A stretch of 9,195 bases of DNA from DATKSS01 sp049582065 (GTDB taxonomy: Bacteria; Chloroflexota; Dormibacteria; Dormibacterales; Dormibacteraceae), in the NCBI GenBank assembly GCA_049582065.1, contig JBAUTF010000315.1:1-9195 (forward strand), given 5' to 3'. The notes below the pieces were generated by a model. That model ran no database searches. It saw only the letters and a program-made list of their open reading frames with translations, and was not told where the DNA came from. The translations under genes and the position numbers were made by a program. Of this stretch, positions 8,002 through 9,195 are shown piece by piece. Within the stretch, counting starts at the first letter, position 1; the number at the start of each line of letters is the position of its first letter.

Positions 8002-8007
8002 AGGCTA
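8002..8007 (-). promoter_or_regulatory. Possible -10 element for a leaderless oxidoreductase transcript
   Basis: TAGCCT (minus strand) ends 7 bases before the GTG at 7994, the spacing at which transcription would begin at the start codon. No -35 is recognisable, because the upstream bases fall in the GC-rich hairpin at 8008-8043. Weak; based on spacing and the absent Shine-Dalgarno only. Confidence 0.22.
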
Positions 8008-8043
8008 CAGCAGGCGCCGGGCGCGGTCCCCGGGCGCCTGCTG
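8008..8043 (-). terminator. Large GC-rich hairpin, candidate terminator of the small membrane-protein gene
   Basis: The arms CAGCAGGCGCC-GGG (8008-8021) and its complement (8029-8043) pair perfectly except for one bulged C, around a 7-base loop. It lies 46 bp after the stop of the small gene and 13 bp before the oxidoreductase GTG. On the minus strand it is followed by few T residues, so it is not a textbook intrinsic terminator. It could instead be a transcript-stabilising hairpin or, being symmetrical, an operator for the downstream pair. Confidence 0.4.
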
Positions 8044-8089
8044 AACAGGGGGCGCCCAGTGAGTGTCCCCCTGGTTGGACTCGTGGCCT

Positions 8090-8248
8090 TCAGGAGGTCG
8101 CAGAGCGCCCGCGGACGAGACCGATCAGCCAGATCACGACCAGCACGATGATGGCCAGCCAGATCAGATTGACCAGGGCACCGGTGGCGTGGAACAGCAG
8201 CCAGAGCACGAAAAGAATGGCCGCGATCACCAGCAACAGGTGGATCAT
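8090..8248 (-). CDS. Small two-helix hydrophobic membrane protein
   Basis: A 52-residue protein that is almost entirely hydrophobic. Helix one is about residues 2-19, a short turn HATGALVN (20-27) follows, helix two is about 28-45, and it ends in a basic tail VRGRSATS. The positive tail suggests the C-terminus faces the cytoplasm. The start is decided by a perfect Shine-Dalgarno 6 bases before ATG; a longer frame upstream to 8512 has no hydrophobic or conserved character. It resembles, from memory, the short 'hydrophobic protein' family common in actinobacteria, whose function is unknown, often linked to stress or stationary phase. No function is claimed. It is transcribed alone, toward the oxidoreductase pair. 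Confidence 0.82.
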   Translation of the reverse strand: MIHLLLVIAAILFVLWLLFHATGALVNLIWLAIIVLVVIWLIGLVRGRSATS

Positions 8249-8254
8249 TTCAGC

Positions 8255-8262
8255 ACCTCCTT
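8255..8262 (-). promoter_or_regulatory. Strong Shine-Dalgarno of the small membrane protein
   Basis: AAGGAGGT on the minus strand, 6 bases before ATG at 8248. It is the strongest ribosome site in the window and fixes the start of the 52-residue protein; it also suggests high expression. Confidence 0.85.
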
Positions 8263-8269
8263 CGAAATC

Positions 8270-8286
8270 GGCCCCGGCGAGGGGCC
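8270..8286 (-). repeat. 5'-leader hairpin of the small membrane-protein gene
   Basis: GGCCCC-TCGCC-GGGGCC on the minus strand, a 6-bp all-GC stem just upstream of the Shine-Dalgarno. If transcription starts near 8286, as the candidate -10 suggests, this hairpin would be the very 5' end of the mRNA, where such structures can protect against decay. This is inference from position. Confidence 0.4.
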
Positions 8287-8292
8287 ATCCCC

Positions 8293-8298
8293 AAAGTA
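8293..8298 (-). promoter_or_regulatory. Candidate -10 of the small membrane-protein gene
   Basis: TACTTT on the minus strand, about 45 bp upstream of the ATG. No good -35 is present: TTACGT, 16 bp upstream, matches the consensus poorly, which would fit an activator-dependent promoter. Low confidence. Confidence 0.3.
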
Positions 8299-8318
8299 GG
8301 TCAGGCCAGCACGGACGT

Positions 8319-8338
8319 AAGGTGTCTTTGGTCCTCAT
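8319..8338 (-). promoter_or_regulatory. DosR/DevR-like box, proximal
   Basis: The core GGACCAAAGACACC on the minus strand agrees by eye at 13 of 20 positions with the mycobacterial DosR consensus (TTSGGGACT-type palindrome). Its centre would be about 42 bp before a start near 8286, a usual activator position. The left half-site is better than the right. No DosR gene is visible here, so this is a suggestion only. Confidence 0.25.
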
Positions 8339-8363
8339 GCCTGAGGGCTTTGTGCTCGCCTCA

Positions 8364-8383
8364 ATCGGGACCATGAGCACTAG
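8364..8383. promoter_or_regulatory. DosR/DevR-like box, distal
   Basis: On the plus strand TCGGGACCATGAGCAC has a perfect left half-site (TCGGGAC) but a poor right half; about 12 of 20 positions agree with the DosR consensus. It is centred 45 bp from the proximal candidate. Weak alone; worth noting only because the two occur together in one promoter region. Confidence 0.2.
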
Positions 8384-8564
8384 GCTTTGGTCGCCTGCCC
8401 GGCGAGCAATTCCTCGATGCATTCCGGCTGGGTGAGAGGGGGAAGGCCGGCAAGCCGTTCCGTGACGATCCGGAACCTTCTTTCCGAGCGATGACTCAGG
8501 TTTGGCTCGCACGACGCTTGACCCCGACGGTCAGCTGGAGTCCCGAAAAGCCATTTTCGTTTGT

Positions 8565-8602
8565 GCCCGCGTAGCTCAGCCTGGTTAGAGCAGCGGTCTC
8601 TT
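8565..8602 (+). tRNA. 5' half of a tRNA gene, probably tRNA-Lys(CTT), broken in the anticodon loop
   Basis: Seen: acceptor strand GCCCGCG (8565-8571), TA at positions 8-9, D stem GCTC/GAGC (8574-8577 with 8588-8591) around loop AGCCTGGTTA, base 26 A, anticodon-stem 5' strand GCGGT (8593-8597), then CTCTT, which gives anticodon CTT after the invariant T33. From 8603 the sequence departs from a tRNA: the anticodon stem cannot close properly with ACCGC, no T arm (GGTTCGA) follows at the right distance, and the acceptor 3' strand and CCA position are missing. The nitroreductase stop lies 6 bp on. It may be a remnant of recombination at the tRNA, a tRNA interrupted by an insertion whose 3' half is outside the window, or a contig mis-join. 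As it stands it cannot make a tRNA. Confidence 0.65.
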
Positions 8603-8607
8603 CCCGC

Positions 8608-9123
8608 TCAGTCGCTTCGCTTGACCAACTCCGTCAAAGGCTTGCGGCGGCCGCCACGGAGGGAGCCCTCGGCCGGGTAACCGAGCGAAATGGTGGTCCG
8701 GACGGTTCGGTCAGCGGGCACGCCCAGCAATGTCTTTGCGGCCTCACGACCCTCGTCTCGAAGCCAGCCGATGCTCGAACCGATGCCGTGTGCATGAGCA
8801 GCCAGCATGATCCGTTCGGCTATACGGCCTTCATCAAAGGCGTTGAGCTCATCACGATCCATCCAGGTCACGATCACAGCCCCGGCCGCCGCCCCGGCGA
8901 GGTGCTTCGCGTATCCCTTCAATTCGGACAGCCGCCGCAGGGTTGTTCGGTCCTCAATCCATAGCACCTGGAACTCCTGCCGGTTGCTGGCGTTGCCCGA
9001 CCAGCGAATTACATCCAGGATGTCTCGGACCGCGTCGGGTGTCAGCGACTTGTCCGTGAACTGGCGGACGGCTCTAAGGCTTCGCAGAAGGGTTACGAAT
9101 TCGCGGGCGTCTGAGCTTGCCAC
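8608..9123 (-). CDS. Nitroreductase family (FMN-dependent) protein
   Basis: A 171-residue member of the nitroreductase fold, usually a homodimeric FMN enzyme using NAD(P)H; compact for the family. Seen: LRSLRAVRQFTD (13-24), the N-terminal arginine motif that holds the FMN phosphate; SGNASNRQEFQVLW (42-55), matching the P-S-x-x-N-x-Q region though the usual proline is replaced; AERIMLAAHAHGIGSSIGW (102-120), the family's most conserved helix; and SLGYPAE (146-152) with GGRRKPLTELV (157-167) at the C-terminus. The substrate is unknown (nitro compounds, flavins, quinones or others). It starts with GTG; no Shine-Dalgarno is visible, but TACGAT lies 7 bases upstream, consistent with a leaderless mRNA. 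Its 3' end abuts the tRNA fragment on the opposite strand. Confidence 0.88.
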   Translation of the reverse strand: MASSDAREFVTLLRSLRAVRQFTDKSLTPDAVRDILDVIRWSGNASNRQEFQVLWIEDRTTLRRLSELKGYAKHLAGAAAGAVIVTWMDRDELNAFDEGRIAERIMLAAHAHGIGSSIGWLRDEGREAAKTLLGVPADRTVRTTISLGYPAEGSLRGGRRKPLTELVKRSD

Positions 9124-9130
9124 TGGTTCG

Positions 9131-9136
9131 ATCGTA
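9131..9136 (-). promoter_or_regulatory. Possible -10 element for a leaderless nitroreductase transcript
   Basis: TACGAT on the minus strand, 7 bases before the GTG at 9123, the same geometry as at the oxidoreductase start. No convincing -35. The rest of 9137-9195 shows nothing I can assign. Confidence 0.3.
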
Positions 9137-9195
9137 AGCGGTTCGGCTGGCTCAGTGACGACCTCCCGAGCTCGAACGACCGCACCTGCGCGACG

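Larger units (their letters stand above)
8249..8564. other. Intergenic region between the small membrane-protein gene and the tRNA fragment
   Basis: 316 bp without a supported gene. The left 140 bp holds the leader and probable promoter of the minus-strand small gene. From about 8385 to 8564 I see only a weak hairpin (GTTCCG 8457-8462 with CGGAAC 8471-8476, followed by CTTCTTTCC) and a TTGACC at 8518-8523 that resembles a -35 for the tRNA but has no matching -10. The frames crossing it have no recognisable protein features. Confidence 0.6.

Noticed and set aside
6049..8435. Plus-strand frames of 358 and 413 codons
   Set aside because: Shadows opposite the second binding protein and the oxidoreductase; no recognisable motifs.
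8249..8512. Upstream extension giving a 140-residue version of the small membrane protein
   Set aside because: The added segment has no conserved or hydrophobic character and covers the promoter region; the perfect Shine-Dalgarno marks ATG at 8248.
9091..9108. GGTTACGAATT followed by CGCGGGC, looking like the T arm and acceptor 3' strand missing from the tRNA fragment
   Set aside because: It is the coding sequence for the conserved nitroreductase N-terminus (residues AREFVT) read on the other strand; the T stem does not pair and the T loop has an extra base, so the match to the GCCCGCG acceptor strand is probably chance.
1..9195. Search for CRISPR arrays, transposases, inverted terminal repeats, rRNA or integrase genes
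   Set aside because: None visible in any frame or as repeats; apart from the tRNA fragment nothing marks a mobile element within the window.

Overview
The window is GC-rich bacterial DNA packed with genes, most of it a peptide-type ABC uptake system. The second binding protein has a lipoprotein signal peptide, three of the seven complete-gene starts are GTG and two are TTG, and the small hydrophobic protein resembles ones I recall from actinobacteria. Together these suggest a high-GC, probably single-membrane soil-type lineage such as Actinobacteriota, Chloroflexota or Dormibacterota. The sequence alone does not settle which.

Plus strand, 1-5361: the 3' part of a family 5 (OppA/DppA-type) solute-binding protein gene, open at the left edge, ends in a strong intrinsic terminator. 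Four tightly packed genes follow, joined by 1-bp overlaps or a 3-bp gap: permease dppB, permease dppC, ATPase dppD and ATPase dppF. This is a complete transport core. The terminator would let the binding protein be made in excess of the membrane parts.

Minus strand, 5368-8248: a second family 5 binding lipoprotein, clearly paralogous to the first, converges on dppF with only 6 bp between the stop codons. Its TTG start overlaps the stop of a zinc-free quinone oxidoreductase-type MDR gene (TTGA), so those two genes form a coupled pair. Upstream of the pair lie a large GC-rich hairpin and a 52-residue, two-helix hydrophobic protein gene with a perfect Shine-Dalgarno. The leader of that small gene carries two motifs that resemble DosR/DevR boxes.

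Right end, 8249-9195: a 316-bp intergenic stretch leads to the 5' half of a tRNA gene, probably tRNA-Lys(CTT). It breaks off in the anticodon loop, and the 3' end of a nitroreductase gene on the opposite strand begins 6 bp later. No integrase, IS element, rRNA or CRISPR array is visible.

Taken together: two related binding proteins on opposite sides probably feed one permease/ATPase core, widening its substrate range or placing it under two regulatory regimes. The oxidoreductase, small membrane protein and nitroreductase look like redox or stress functions. I found no convincing new multi-gene system. The oddest item is the broken tRNA.
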